A DNA stretch of 26,521 bases, from positions 1-26,521 of the forward strand of contig CAZGJC010000025.1 in the NCBI GenBank assembly GCA_964526505.1. Direction: 5' to 3'. The DNA comes from SVTX01 sp964526505. Its GTDB lineage: Bacteria > Bacillota > Clostridia > Oscillospirales > CAG-272. Each line of letters begins with the position of its first letter. Position 1 is the stretch's first letter. Positions 18,701-25,391 of this stretch are shown piece by piece. The notes beneath the pieces were generated by a model that worked only from the letters and a program-made list of their open reading frames with translations, was not told the DNA's origin and did not search any database. The position numbers and the translations under genes are program-made.

Positions 18701-19354
18701 GTAATCACACCTTGTGCAAGTCTCATAAGGTCTCCAACCCGCTTCCGTGCAAGTGGCGTCACGTCCTTCGTGACTCTCCTTGTCATGCCCGAGTGCCGAA
18801 ATTGTCTTTTTCGTCGTGTAAGTGCAACGTGTGCAGTAAACGTATGCCTCGTACCCGTCCTCGGTGCAGGTAACCCCTATGCCGTCAACTTCAACTTCGT
18901 CATGTCCCAATGCGGGAATAACCGTTTGCTCTTCAAGCGTTTCTCCGCAAACAAGACATATCGCACCCTCTGTGACGCCGTCCGACTCACACGTCGGATT
19001 TTTCCCGACCAAGACCGTCCTTACGTGACCGTTTGTTTCTCTAATCTCACCGCATATATTGCAAGTGTCGTCGCACGCATTTGAATACTCGTGTCGGCAT
19101 TCTTCACTGGTTTCTCGCTCGGTCTCCGAACTTGCCTCGGTAATGTTCTCCGTAACGTTTTCCGTGACTTTTTCCGTCGGCATATCGCTCTCCGTCTCGG
19201 TCTCGGCAAGACCGTCCCATATCGACTCAGACTCATAGGACGTGTCGATATCCGCACCGCCGATACCGTCGTTATCGCACGAAATAAAGACCATCGCAAT
19301 AACCATCAAAACGATAAGAGCCAATATGCCTGTATTTAGTTTTCCGATTTTCAA
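15761..19354 (-). CDS. Cys/His-repeat lipoprotein, paralogue of the giant surface protein
   Basis: The 1197-residue protein begins with a lipoprotein signal peptide: short basic start, hydrophobic stretch, then VFISC with the lipidated Cys at residue 26. A Thr/Glu/Ser-rich linker (27-85) leads into about fifteen Cys/His repeats (86-590), mostly the type A unit (ATCTExG ... CxxC ... GH). Residues ~595-1197 are beta-rich and align along their length with the end of the giant protein: an LQGWVGF segment, a VKADKD junction, then YIEN, LSWGG, GRLVQQSYY and YNPVQGG. The final part resembles large beta-sandwich carbohydrate-active domains, but I cannot name a family. The start is TTG, supported by GAGGAG seven bases upstream. 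It begins 40 bases after the PBP gene, so it is probably in that operon. No catalytic motif is recognised. Confidence 0.85.
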   Translation of the reverse strand: MKIGKLNTGILALIVLMVIAMVFISCDNDGIGGADIDTSYESESIWDGLAETETESDMPTEKVTENVTENITEASSETERETSEECRHEYSNACDDTCNICGEIRETNGHVRTVLVGKNPTCESDGVTEGAICLVCGETLEEQTVIPALGHDEVEVDGIGVTCTEDGYEAYVYCTRCTYTTKKTISALGHDKESHEGRDATCTEAGWRPYETCTRCDYSTYIKIGAKGHDKITHNSKEATCTENGYKAYVTCSRCNYNTYEETEKLGHSWSNVYNHDEEYHWKTCTRCNEITQKAKHDYKDNSICGCGYGCEHANLSEWKTTIEASCTQTGVEIRTCLSCGVVAEQRQINKKDHTPGAEATCTDDQICTVCGEVIEFSKGHVPEFVAGKAQTCTRWGLSDGEKCSVCGVWLSECQQIPPNGHTPQTVHGKSATCTESGLTDGEVCMECEKVLKEQEVIDPIGHTPETIKGILPTCTESGITDGEICSVCKKILKEQEEIKPTGHDERVVKGKDATCTESGLTDGVYCDVCKSWITKQSDIDALGHDYSDNNYGYDEKVHWLICKRCKQKSDTEAHTFTSSGVCKTCLAKKQTTEIKVYHMVKGKGEYNAKDFAFDYLFINGEVIAGAGTQTPVLSVDKITLGKDDEVKLQGWVGFTSHKISAYGYYFNDDIENATISGKYIKDTEEAVLNAGGANALRFQIPVSVEDLSVNKKISFVVVLDDGTYVIMDYFTLVTSGVTVDISDDEIVKADKDRLENIDMKVEYKDGKYFTDAGLSYKASGDGTTVSNGKFIIPKSSSLKINFDDGYEKINTEFNKYKLSYYSSQPLKAIVTYVQGSDTILDVVYLEEGSELFLCLVDGYLKGLSAKNISSIEIISLGDDDKFTFVLYDVTVENVDIISSGLTYIENSRFKLGIKLSWGGGISYLADKQDGDSTITNLINCADTGRLVQQSYYGTNLPPYECGDYNGTTWGYNPVQGGNLHNQASRIIDVKINERSVYVKAQPRDWAKTNLAECYMENVYTLYSDRVQVDNRFVDFTGYQNSARHQELPAFYTIGYLNTFVYYNGNKPWTGASLNYEKSLSFWSGNKSQYFGMQEGNTETWCAWINYNANYGLGLYVPNTEILYAGRHAYDAEPDSKNPSSGACNYVAPLNTLRMVSFEPFEYSYLITGGSVEQIRETFTKYKDFTDNSDLKDSKFR
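17585..19099 (-). repeat. Cys/His-knuckle repeat array of the lipoprotein
   Basis: Residues ~86-590 contain repeats of the same kinds as in the giant protein, chiefly the ~43-residue unit with one ATCTExG start, one CxxCG or CxxC pair and a terminal GH. Single type B (HEYSNACDDTCNICG) and type C (EEYHWKTCTRC) units also occur. The short array next to the huge one suggests that array length, rather than content, is the main difference between the two proteins. Confidence 0.85.
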
Positions 19355-19394
19355 TATATAACTCCTCGTTTCAAATTACGTTCTTACTTTGATT

Positions 19395-21455
19395 TTAACT
19401 TTGATAATACGCTTTCAATACGTAAGACGACGCAAGCGATGCGTAATTACCCGTACCTGCCGCCGAAAGCACGGTTGCAATAACAATTTCGGGAGTGTCA
19501 CCGCTCTGTGCGGCACACACGAAAAGTCCGTCCGAAACCTTTCCGGTTCCCTTTTCCGCAGTTCCCGTTTTGCCGTATACGGTTGCCGGAACACCGGACA
19601 TGTTTCGCTTCACAGTCGCATTGTTATCAACCATTTGTTTCATTCCCAACTTAATTGTTGATAATGTTTCTGCCGACATTTCGACAGTTCCGAGAATCTC
19701 CGTTTCTTTTACGTAAGTCCCACCGCTTTCGGAAAACGATGACGTTTTGTAGAGCAGATGTGCCGAATATCTTGTTCCGCCGTTTATAAGCGTCGAAAGA
19801 TACGACGCAAGTTGAATCGGCGTAACCTCGTGCTGTGCTTGACCTATTGCCGCATGCACCGCATCACTTTCATCAAGTTGACCCACTTTTTCGGAAAGTT
19901 CTATTCCCGTATTGCTTCCGAATCCGAGTTGCGATATGTAAGCGTTCATCTTTTCCGTTCCCATATCTTCTCCCACACGGTAGAAAAAGCAGTTGCAAGA
20001 TACGCATATTGCCTCCGAAGCGGTAATATTTCCGTGCTGTGCAACAGTAGCGGAACTGCTGTTGTAAATCCAACAATCGGATTTATGACCGTTTGCATCG
20101 GTGTATACGCCTTTGCATTCAATAAGTGTAGTGGGAGTAATTTCTCCCGTGTATATTGCCGCCGCCGTGACGCCCAACTTGTAAGTCGATCCCGGTGCAT
20201 AAAGACCGTCAAGTGCTTTGTTAAGCAGCGGGGACCTGCTGTCGGACGCAAGATCGTTGTAATCCGTCCCGAACGTTGTAAGGTCGTACGTGGGATATGA
20301 CGCCAGCACAAGTACTTCTCCGTTATTGGGATCAACCGCAACGCAAGCACCGGACTCACTGTATCCGTAACTCTTGTCCGTGGCTTTCAAACCGTCCTCT
20401 GCGGCGATTTGTAAATCTATATCAATAGTCAGATAAATGTCCTGACCGGGTATAGGCTCCTGTTCGACTTTTTTGGATATGATATTTCCGTCTTTGTCTT
20501 CCGTGATAAGCATTACGCCGTCAACGCCTCTTAAATAATTTTCAAAAGCGTATTCACATCCGTCAATTCCGACGACGTCGTCCATATCGTATCCGAGTTC
20601 TTTGTAATATTCCCAATTTTCGGCATAAATCTTGCCCGTTCGTCCTAGAATGTGGGAGGCATATCCCGGATATTCGTAAACTCGGGTTGCAACTTTTTCA
20701 AAGTCCGCCCCGGGCAAGCAAAGTTCTTCTATATATAGTATGAACTCACGGTCTACGTCGCTCGCCATAACGTACCTGTTGTAGACTCCGAAATCCGCAA
20801 CTTCCATGCTGTATCGCAAGCGTAAAAGCAGGTCGGTCTGTTCTTCATCAAACGTGAGTTCACCTTTCGAGTTGACTAATTTGTATCTTTCCAGATAAAA
20901 GTTAATAATTTCGCTTTCTTTCGGAAACGCTCCGGGATTTTGCTCGTAAAATTCTTCAAGATAATCCGCAGTCAGTTGGTTTTTCGCTTTCGGAGACTCG
21001 TCTTCAAGTTCGTTTTCCGCAATTCTTTTGAGAAGTTTGTAATAAGTATTTGACTCCGACGACAAGGCTTCCGTCGTATACGAATAATTCGGATAACTTC
21101 CCGAAAACGGAAATTCCTCGTATCCCGACTCGTCATATATCCCCATATTCTGCATAGCATATACGGCTTGAAGCAGATGAACGTTCTGATCTGTTTTGCC
21201 GCCCGACATGGCGGCATAGTCGAAAACAAAGTTGTAAGTGTATTTGTTTGAAACAAGTTTTTTGCCGTTTCGGTCGTAAATCTCGCCTCGTTGCGTTTGT
21301 ATCGTCTCTCGCCTTTGGTAATATTCACCCGTTTCATTTTCGGGTTCCGCATTTATTTTTATATTAACCAGTCGGATAATGTACATAATGCAAACAAGTG
21401 CGAAAATTGCGGACATGGCAATGCTTCTTGCCTCGAATTTTCTGTTTTTACGCAT
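19395..21455 (-). CDS. mrdA: Class B penicillin-binding protein, PBP2 type (peptidoglycan transpeptidase)
   Basis: The 686-residue protein has one N-terminal membrane helix (about 12-31), then RGEIYDRNG at 56-64, the conserved start of the PBP dimerisation (pedestal) domain, and a C-terminal transpeptidase domain. All three active-site motifs are present: STYK with the acylated Ser423, SCN at 486-488 and KTG at 629-631. Such enzymes cross-link peptidoglycan outside the membrane; the PBP2/MrdA group works with RodA and MreB in cell elongation. The link to elongation rests on the adjacent mreB, since a sporulation homologue (SpoVD-like) would have similar motifs. No PASTA domain follows. ATG start with AAGGAAA upstream; the gap to mreB is 94 bases and to the following lipoprotein gene 40 bases, so co-transcription is likely. 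Confidence 0.9.
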   Translation of the reverse strand: MRKNRKFEARSIAMSAIFALVCIMYIIRLVNIKINAEPENETGEYYQRRETIQTQRGEIYDRNGKKLVSNKYTYNFVFDYAAMSGGKTDQNVHLLQAVYAMQNMGIYDESGYEEFPFSGSYPNYSYTTEALSSESNTYYKLLKRIAENELEDESPKAKNQLTADYLEEFYEQNPGAFPKESEIINFYLERYKLVNSKGELTFDEEQTDLLLRLRYSMEVADFGVYNRYVMASDVDREFILYIEELCLPGADFEKVATRVYEYPGYASHILGRTGKIYAENWEYYKELGYDMDDVVGIDGCEYAFENYLRGVDGVMLITEDKDGNIISKKVEQEPIPGQDIYLTIDIDLQIAAEDGLKATDKSYGYSESGACVAVDPNNGEVLVLASYPTYDLTTFGTDYNDLASDSRSPLLNKALDGLYAPGSTYKLGVTAAAIYTGEITPTTLIECKGVYTDANGHKSDCWIYNSSSATVAQHGNITASEAICVSCNCFFYRVGEDMGTEKMNAYISQLGFGSNTGIELSEKVGQLDESDAVHAAIGQAQHEVTPIQLASYLSTLINGGTRYSAHLLYKTSSFSESGGTYVKETEILGTVEMSAETLSTIKLGMKQMVDNNATVKRNMSGVPATVYGKTGTAEKGTGKVSDGLFVCAAQSGDTPEIVIATVLSAAGTGNYASLASSYVLKAYYQS

Positions 21456-21549
21456 ATGTTTTCCTTATTTTTCAGTGTCCGAAACACAACTTGAAAGCAA
21501 AAGTCGCATTAGGACCTATATATTATTTTTTGCAATCGCAAAAATCACA

Positions 21550-22557
21550 TTATCTGTTTTTGTAAAGTATTCCGCCCGATAAGATGTCGGGGCGTTCTAT
21601 AAGTCTTCCCATTCCAAGACATACGCAGTCCATTGGGTTTTTCGCAATCGTGACCCTTAATCTCGTCTTTGACGATATAAATTCGCCTATTCCGAGAATT
21701 CTCGCACATCCGCCCGTAAGCATAATACCGTAATCCGCAATATCGGCGGCAACTTCCGGAGGCGTCGATTCCACAACGGAAAGTATTGCTCTGCATATTG
21801 CTTCAAGTGCCGTGCAAATCGGCTCAAAAATGTCTTTTGCTCCCAACGTCACGGTTTGTGCACGTTTAAGTTGCTCGTTGCGTCCGCTTACCGACACCAC
21901 GTTCTTGTTCAATCCAGGCATGGCGGCTCCGACGTTGACTTTTATCATTTCGGCACTGACCTCTCCGATGCAAAGACCACGCTTGTTCTTTATGACGTTC
22001 ATAATGGCAAGGTCAAGTTTTCCGCCTCCGAGACGAACGGTTCTGAATTTCACTATCCCTCCGGACTTTATAACCGCAATGTCCGTGGTTCCTCCTCCGA
22101 TATCGACAATCATACAAGCACGAGAACCGTTTACACGTAAGCCCGCACCTATCGCTGCGGCCATTGGTGATTCAATAATTCCAACCGCTCTCGCACCGGA
22201 ATCGAGAAGTAAGTTTTCAAGTGACATTCTCTCAGTCTCCGTATGTCCGCACGGTATGTCCGCAAGAACCACGGGACGGCTGAAAACAGTGTAAGCCTGA
22301 GTCCTTTTGAAATGTTCGTGAAGCATCATAACAGCGGCGGAATACGCCGACACCGAACCGCAAGATATGGGTTTGCATGCCTCTATGTACGAAGGTGTTT
22401 TGCCTATCATACTTTTGGCATCCGCACCGAGTGCGACCACAACGTCCTCTTGCTTGTCAATGGCAACTACCGACGGCGTTCTAAGTATGATCCCACGGCT
22501 TTTCATATAAAGCCTTAGGTTTGAAGTTCCCATATCAAGACCAATATGCTTAGGCAC
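21550..22557 (-). CDS. mreB: MreB-family bacterial actin (MreB/Mbl), rod-shape determination
   Basis: The 335-residue protein has the actin-fold nucleotide-binding motifs: phosphate 1 (IGLDMGTSN, residues 5-13), phosphate 2 (DIGGGTTD, 152-159) and the adenosine loop (LTGG near 280), plus ESPMAAAIGAG at about 129-139. MreB polymers under the membrane guide peptidoglycan synthesis during elongation. It is somewhat divergent: DMGTSN replaces the common DLGTAN, and the usual GVIADF stretch after the first subdomain reads CGSVSAYS. It may be an Mbl-like or second-copy paralogue. The start is GTG with GGGGGAG eight bases upstream. It follows maf by 51 bases and precedes the PBP gene, but mreC and mreD are not present. 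Confidence 0.9.
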   Translation of the reverse strand: MPKHIGLDMGTSNLRLYMKSRGIILRTPSVVAIDKQEDVVVALGADAKSMIGKTPSYIEACKPISCGSVSAYSAAVMMLHEHFKRTQAYTVFSRPVVLADIPCGHTETERMSLENLLLDSGARAVGIIESPMAAAIGAGLRVNGSRACMIVDIGGGTTDIAVIKSGGIVKFRTVRLGGGKLDLAIMNVIKNKRGLCIGEVSAEMIKVNVGAAMPGLNKNVVSVSGRNEQLKRAQTVTLGAKDIFEPICTALEAICRAILSVVESTPPEVAADIADYGIMLTGGCARILGIGEFISSKTRLRVTIAKNPMDCVCLGMGRLIERPDILSGGILYKNR

Positions 22558-22608
22558 AACCGTCTCCCCCTTCTGTAATCTTCATGTGCGAATAAGCAAG
22601 GAGAGGGT

Positions 22609-23196
22609 TTAAATTTCCACTTCGAATTGTTCTTTAAGCGTTCGGTAAAGCAAATTAACGGGCAAACCTACCACGTTAAAGTAGTCCCCCGATAGACCTT
22701 TTACGTACCTTGCCGCACGACCCTGGACGGCATATGCACCCGCCTTGTCAAACGGCTCTTCGCTGTCAAGATACCTCTCTATTTCATTTTGACTCATCTT
22801 CGCAAACTCCACCTCGGTTTTTTCAGACGCAACAACGGTTTTGCCTTTACCGCAAAGGCAAATTCCGCTCCACACCTCATGCGTTCGTCCCGACAATTTC
22901 GAGAGCATACGACGAGCATCGTCTCTGCTTTCGGGTTTGCCGAAAAACTCACCGTCAAGGTACACCAAAGTGTCGCAGGCTATAATCAAATCCTCACCCT
23001 TGTCGCCCGAATCTTTTGTTCCGAGTTTTTCTTGCACCGCAACGGCTTTTTGCATTGCAAGCGTCTCAACTCTCGCACCGGGATTTTCGTTGTCACATAT
23101 TTCTTCCGTGTCTGCGACAACAACCTCAAACTTCACCCCGAGCATTTCAAGAATTTCTCGTCTTCTCGGCGATTTCGAAGCAAGTATAATCCTCAT
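22609..23196 (-). CDS. maf: Maf family nucleoside triphosphate pyrophosphatase
   Basis: The 195-residue protein has the family's usual size and motifs: LASKSPRRREIL at residues 5-16, the acidic ACDTLV segment at 74-79, GKP at 91-93, GRTHEVWSG at 103-111 and FDKAGAYAVQG at 149-159. Maf proteins hydrolyse (d)UTP, dTTP or modified nucleotides to monophosphate and pyrophosphate, and have been linked to septum inhibition in Bacillus subtilis. The ATG at 23196 is chosen because AAGGGGTGG lies directly upstream; an in-frame TTG at 23211 adds only five residues and has no such site. It is first in the maf-mreB-PBP cluster, a common arrangement in Firmicutes, though radC is missing here. Confidence 0.93.
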   Translation of the reverse strand: MRIILASKSPRRREILEMLGVKFEVVVADTEEICDNENPGARVETLAMQKAVAVQEKLGTKDSGDKGEDLIIACDTLVYLDGEFFGKPESRDDARRMLSKLSGRTHEVWSGICLCGKGKTVVASEKTEVEFAKMSQNEIERYLDSEEPFDKAGAYAVQGRAARYVKGLSGDYFNVVGLPVNLLYRTLKEQFEVEI

Positions 23197-23272
23197 ATCC
23201 ACCCCTTGCAATTTAGCACTTTTCGCTAAATTTTGTAATTTTATGCAGTGGTTTTAATTATAACCACCACAA

Positions 23273-23301
23273 ATTATAGCATAATCAATATTTTTTTTCA
23301 A
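23273..23301 (-). promoter_or_regulatory. Sigma-A promoter of the maf-mreB-PBP cluster
   Basis: On the minus strand the sequence reads TTGAAA (23296-23301), 17 bases, TATAAT (23273-23278). The expected start near 23266 gives a leader of about 70 bases before the maf ATG. It stands just after the terminator of the upstream M23 gene, so the cluster is an independent transcription unit. No comparably good promoter is seen between maf and the giant gene. Confidence 0.85.
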
Positions 23302-23343
23302 GTACATTTCGAAAATATTATAATATTGTTCACATATAATGGG

Positions 23344-23373
23344 AAACACCTTGCCGGAATTGGCAAGGTGTTT
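23344..23373 (-). terminator. Rho-independent terminator of the M23 peptidase gene
   Basis: A perfect 12-bp stem (23344-23355 with 23362-23373), loop of 6 bases, begins eleven bases beyond the stop codon of the minus-strand peptidase gene. Read on the minus strand it ends in TTTCCC, so the U-run is short, but the long GC-containing stem is convincing. Confidence 0.8.
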
Positions 23374-23384
23374 CATTTCTGTAT

Positions 23385-24146
23385 TTATTTTCCATTTGTT
23401 ACATTTTCTGCATCTTTGTCCAACGACTCGTTAAATTTGTCATATTTAAGCGTGTTTTTCGACTCGTCGCTCATATAGTCAATCGGATTCACCGCAAGAC
23501 CGCCGACAGTCATTTCAATGTGAACGTGAGGGTCGTCGGCACGCTCCGAAATTGCAGTGCTTCCGATGTGACCGATTTGTTGACCGCCTTTTACGGTAGA
23601 TCCCGTCTCAATGCCGGACGCCATGGTTTCCGAGAGATTTTTGTAAAACGTGCATATGCCCCCGTCATGCTCTATTGCCACACAGCGTCCCATCATGGCA
23701 TCGTCCCATATTTTTGTGATTTTGCCGTCGGCGGCGGCATATACGGGAGCGTTTTCGCTTGCGGCAATGTCAATTCCGAGATGCACCTCGTAAGCACCCA
23801 TTGTGTCCGACCATGCCTGAATTGTAGAATTGTGACCTTTGGCAAGTACGCCGTCCACAGGAAGTGATAATTTGAATTCTTCACCACTTCCGTTTACCTC
23901 GGAATCATCGGGAGTCTCGTAATTCGGTACGTTTACCGTACCGCTCCCACCGCTTGGGGCTTCCGTACCCTGAGTTTGGTCTTCGTCACCCGAATACTTT
24001 TTCTTTGCCCTGTTCGTCGCAATTGTCGCCGATACGATAACCGCCGTTGCCAGCACAACACATACGGTCAAAATTACCGCACTTTTGTTTTTTGAAAGCG
24101 ATTTGCACTTCTCGGCAAAAGCACTTTTCTTGAATTTTTCCCACAT
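23385..24146 (-). CDS. M23 (LytM-type) peptidase domain protein, SpoIIQ-like
   Basis: The 253-residue protein has a 21-residue basic cytoplasmic tail, one membrane helix (about 22-43), a Gly/Ser/acidic linker and an M23 endopeptidase domain (about 100-225). The zinc-binding and catalytic residues appear intact: H122 and D126 in HLGID, and H207/H209 in HVHIEM. M23 enzymes cut peptide cross-bridges in peptidoglycan. The tail-helix-M23 layout and size match SpoIIQ, the forespore membrane protein that pairs with SpoIIIAH during engulfment and that keeps its zinc site in many clostridia; mreB-type genes are commonly near spoIIQ there. spoIID and spoIIID are not found nearby, so a general wall hydrolase is the alternative. 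ATG start with AAGGAG upstream. Confidence 0.8.
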   Translation of the reverse strand: MWEKFKKSAFAEKCKSLSKNKSAVILTVCVVLATAVIVSATIATNRAKKKYSGDEDQTQGTEAPSGGSGTVNVPNYETPDDSEVNGSGEEFKLSLPVDGVLAKGHNSTIQAWSDTMGAYEVHLGIDIAASENAPVYAAADGKITKIWDDAMMGRCVAIEHDGGICTFYKNLSETMASGIETGSTVKGGQQIGHIGSTAISERADDPHVHIEMTVGGLAVNPIDYMSDESKNTLKYDKFNESLDKDAENVTNGK

Positions 24147-24219
24147 AAGGTTTCTCCTTTTCTATGTTCTCCCGCAAAAGAGGGATATTTGAACCGCAGA
24201 TAAGTCGGCTCTTCAACAG

Positions 24220-24249
24220 TATTTTCTGCCATAACGCCCTCTTTTATGC
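24220..24249 (-). promoter_or_regulatory. Possible sigma-F/sigma-G type sporulation promoter
   Basis: On the minus strand GCATA (24245-24249), 14 bases, then GGCAGAAAATA (24220-24230) resembles the forespore sigma-F pattern as I recall it (GYATA, about 15 bases, GG followed by A-rich bases and T). It lies about 75 bases before the M23 gene start, as expected for a spoIIQ promoter. The match is imperfect and was found by eye. Confidence 0.35.
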
Positions 24250-24382
24250 AAAAATTTATAATTTTTTCCGCAACACACCATAGCCCAATATACTCTGCCT
24301 AAAACAGCGAAACAACAGTGTAATAAGACATACCCAAACTCGACCCACTCCGTGCCTTAAACAACAAAATCAAATTCAAAAC

Positions 24383-24414
24383 ACAAAACCGTGCCGATTG
24401 AATATCGACACGGT
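24383..24414 (-). terminator. Terminator of the DUF378 gene
   Basis: ACCGTG at 24388 pairs with CACGGT ending at 24414; the stem continues for ten pairs in all with one mismatch and a TGAA-type loop. On the minus strand it is followed by TTTTGTGTTTTG, a fair U-rich tail. It lies about 120 bases beyond the DUF378 stop codon, so the 3' untranslated region would be long. Confidence 0.6.
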
Positions 24415-24534
24415 AAGAGAAACCATTGTAAAATGTTTGCCAGGAGTTTTAAAAACGCATATTTAAACGCAATACCCTCAAATCCCGCCGCCGAAAATTT
24501 CCCGATTTTGAAAATTTTCATCAACCGAGACGTC

Positions 24535-24756
24535 TCAGTGTTGCTCTATGGCATCATAACTTTCATTTGACCTGAACAAAAGCGATATGCACCAAATGCC
24601 CGCAAGAGCCACTACGGTGTATATTATGCGACTCACAACCGAGCCCTGCCCACCGCATATCCAAGCCACAACGTCAAAACCGAACACGCCTATTCCGCCC
24701 CAGTTCAATGCACCTATAATCGTCAATATTAAAGCAATTTTGTCTATTACAGCCAT
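24535..24756 (-). CDS. DUF378 family small membrane protein
   Basis: The 73-residue protein has two hydrophobic helices (about 5-28 and 42-61) and the family's characteristic LNWGGIGVFGFD stretch after the first helix, with RIIYTVVALAGIW in the second. DUF378 proteins (YuzA type) are widespread in Firmicutes and have no known function. The chosen ATG has AAGGACAAGGA directly upstream; an upstream in-frame extension to 24828 would add polar residues with no family similarity. It is a single gene with a probable promoter at 24854-24882 and stop TGA. Confidence 0.85.
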   Translation of the reverse strand: MAVIDKIALILTIIGALNWGGIGVFGFDVVAWICGGQGSVVSRIIYTVVALAGIWCISLLFRSNESYDAIEQH

Positions 24757-25149
24757 TCCTTGTCCTTTCACCTTTCCGCAGTCCCCAAAATTATGTCCGT
24801 TTTTTCTACGCAAACCCCCACAAAGCATAACTCAAAACACCATGATTTGCGGTATTATAATACATAGAACAAACGATGTTTTTGCAACTTTTGCAAAACA
24901 CTTGCGTAAACGCCATGCCATATCCCTTCAAACCACAAAAGCACAACCTGTTCCCATATAAGCAGCCAACGGAAAGAATTTTTAATTTTCAGCCGATTTT
25001 TTCGACCCGTTATTATTTTTTCTTAATTTCGGCGGTTGTATTCTCTGTTTTTTTGCCAATTCAAACCTCAATTATTAAATTATGTGTTTAAAAATAAATT
25101 GTTTATTTATTAAATTTCTTTAAAAAGTGTAAAACAAAAGAAATTCTTA
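24757..25149. other. Gene-free AT-rich stretch between DUF378 and tRNA-Pro
   Basis: Apart from the DUF378 leader and promoter, nothing coding is supported here. 25060-25140 is strongly AT-rich, directly upstream of the tRNA promoter, and could act as an UP element for RNA polymerase. No RNA gene or riboswitch was recognised. Confidence 0.5.
24854..24882 (-). promoter_or_regulatory. Probable promoter of the DUF378 gene
   Basis: The minus strand has a perfect TATAAT (24854-24859) with AAAACA 17 bases upstream (24877-24882), matching TTGACA at four of six positions. It lies about 95 bases before the DUF378 ATG. The -10 is convincing, the -35 only moderate. Confidence 0.45.
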
Positions 25150-25178
25150 TTGACAAACCCGGTGAGATTTGGTATAAT
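25150..25178 (+). promoter_or_regulatory. Consensus sigma-A promoter of tRNA-Pro
   Basis: TTGACA (25150-25155), 17 bases, TATAAT (25173-25178): both hexamers exact with optimal spacing, about 24 bases before the mature tRNA 5' end would need a start near 25185. The AT-rich upstream region fits a strong stable-RNA promoter. Confidence 0.93.
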
Positions 25179-25208
25179 AATATTTGTTAGATTTTGCACA
25201 CTTTATAT

Positions 25209-25284
25209 CGGGATGTAGCACAGTTGGTAGTGCGCCTGCTTTGGGAGCAGGATGTCGCAGGTTCAAGTCCTGTCATTCCGACCA
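25209..25284 (+). tRNA. tRNA-Pro (anticodon UGG)
   Basis: The 76-base gene folds as a normal cloverleaf. The acceptor stem CGGGATG pairs with CATTCCG (one G-U). The D arm has GCAC..GTGC around AGTTGGTA. The anticodon stem CCTGC/GCAGG encloses loop TTTGGGA, giving TGG. The T arm has GCAGG TTCAAGT CCTGT, and discriminator A is followed by an encoded CCA. It decodes proline CCN codons. It has its own promoter and terminators, so it is transcribed alone. Confidence 0.96.
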
Positions 25285-25285
25285 T

Positions 25286-25332
25286 ATCGAGTATTCATAA
25301 GGGATTTGACTTTATGAATACTCGATTTTTTT
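25286..25332 (+). terminator. Terminator of tRNA-Pro
   Basis: A perfect 15-bp AT-rich stem (25286-25300 with 25312-25326) starts two bases after the CCA end, with an 11-base loop, followed by a run of T to 25331. It is a clear intrinsic terminator. Confidence 0.9.
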
Positions 25333-25361
25333 CGTCTTTCATTTCGACTTTATTATGTACC

Positions 25362-25390
25362 GAGCAAGGTTTTGAGCCTTGCTCTTTTTT
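25362..25390 (+). terminator. Second terminator downstream of tRNA-Pro
   Basis: GAGCAAGG (25362-25369) pairs with CCTTGCTC (25377-25384), followed by six Ts. It points the same way as the tRNA and lies one base before the end of the converging recombinase frame. It may protect the two convergent units from each other, or belong to the border of the integrated element. Confidence 0.8.
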
Positions 25391-25391
25391 G

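Larger units (their letters stand above)
24147..24534. other. 388-bp gene-free stretch between the M23 and DUF378 genes
   Basis: It holds the AAGGAG ribosome binding site of the M23 gene, the sigma-F-like promoter candidate and a terminator hairpin (24388-24414). A short minus-strand open frame starting at an ATG near 24232 runs through the M23 start but has no recognisable product. The stretch 24250-24375 and 24415-24534 shows only AT-rich sequence and a 10-bp palindrome (GAGACGTCTC, 24527-24536) overlapping the DUF378 stop. Confidence 0.5.

Noticed and set aside
2105..19354. Sortase- or S-layer-anchored proteins, or cellulosomal proteins
   Set aside because: No LPXTG-type motif with C-terminal helix, no SLH and no dockerin repeats were seen in either protein; both C-termini end in soluble sequence and the anchors are N-terminal.
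21527..21544. TTTTTGC-AATC-GCAAAAA hairpin between mreB and the PBP gene as a terminator
   Set aside because: Short AT-rich stem without a U-run on the minus strand; unlikely to separate the two genes.
24100..24232. Small minus-strand ORF (starting MAENTVEEP) overlapping the M23 gene start
   Set aside because: No ribosome binding site, no similarity recognised, and it runs out of frame into the well-supported M23 gene; most likely chance.
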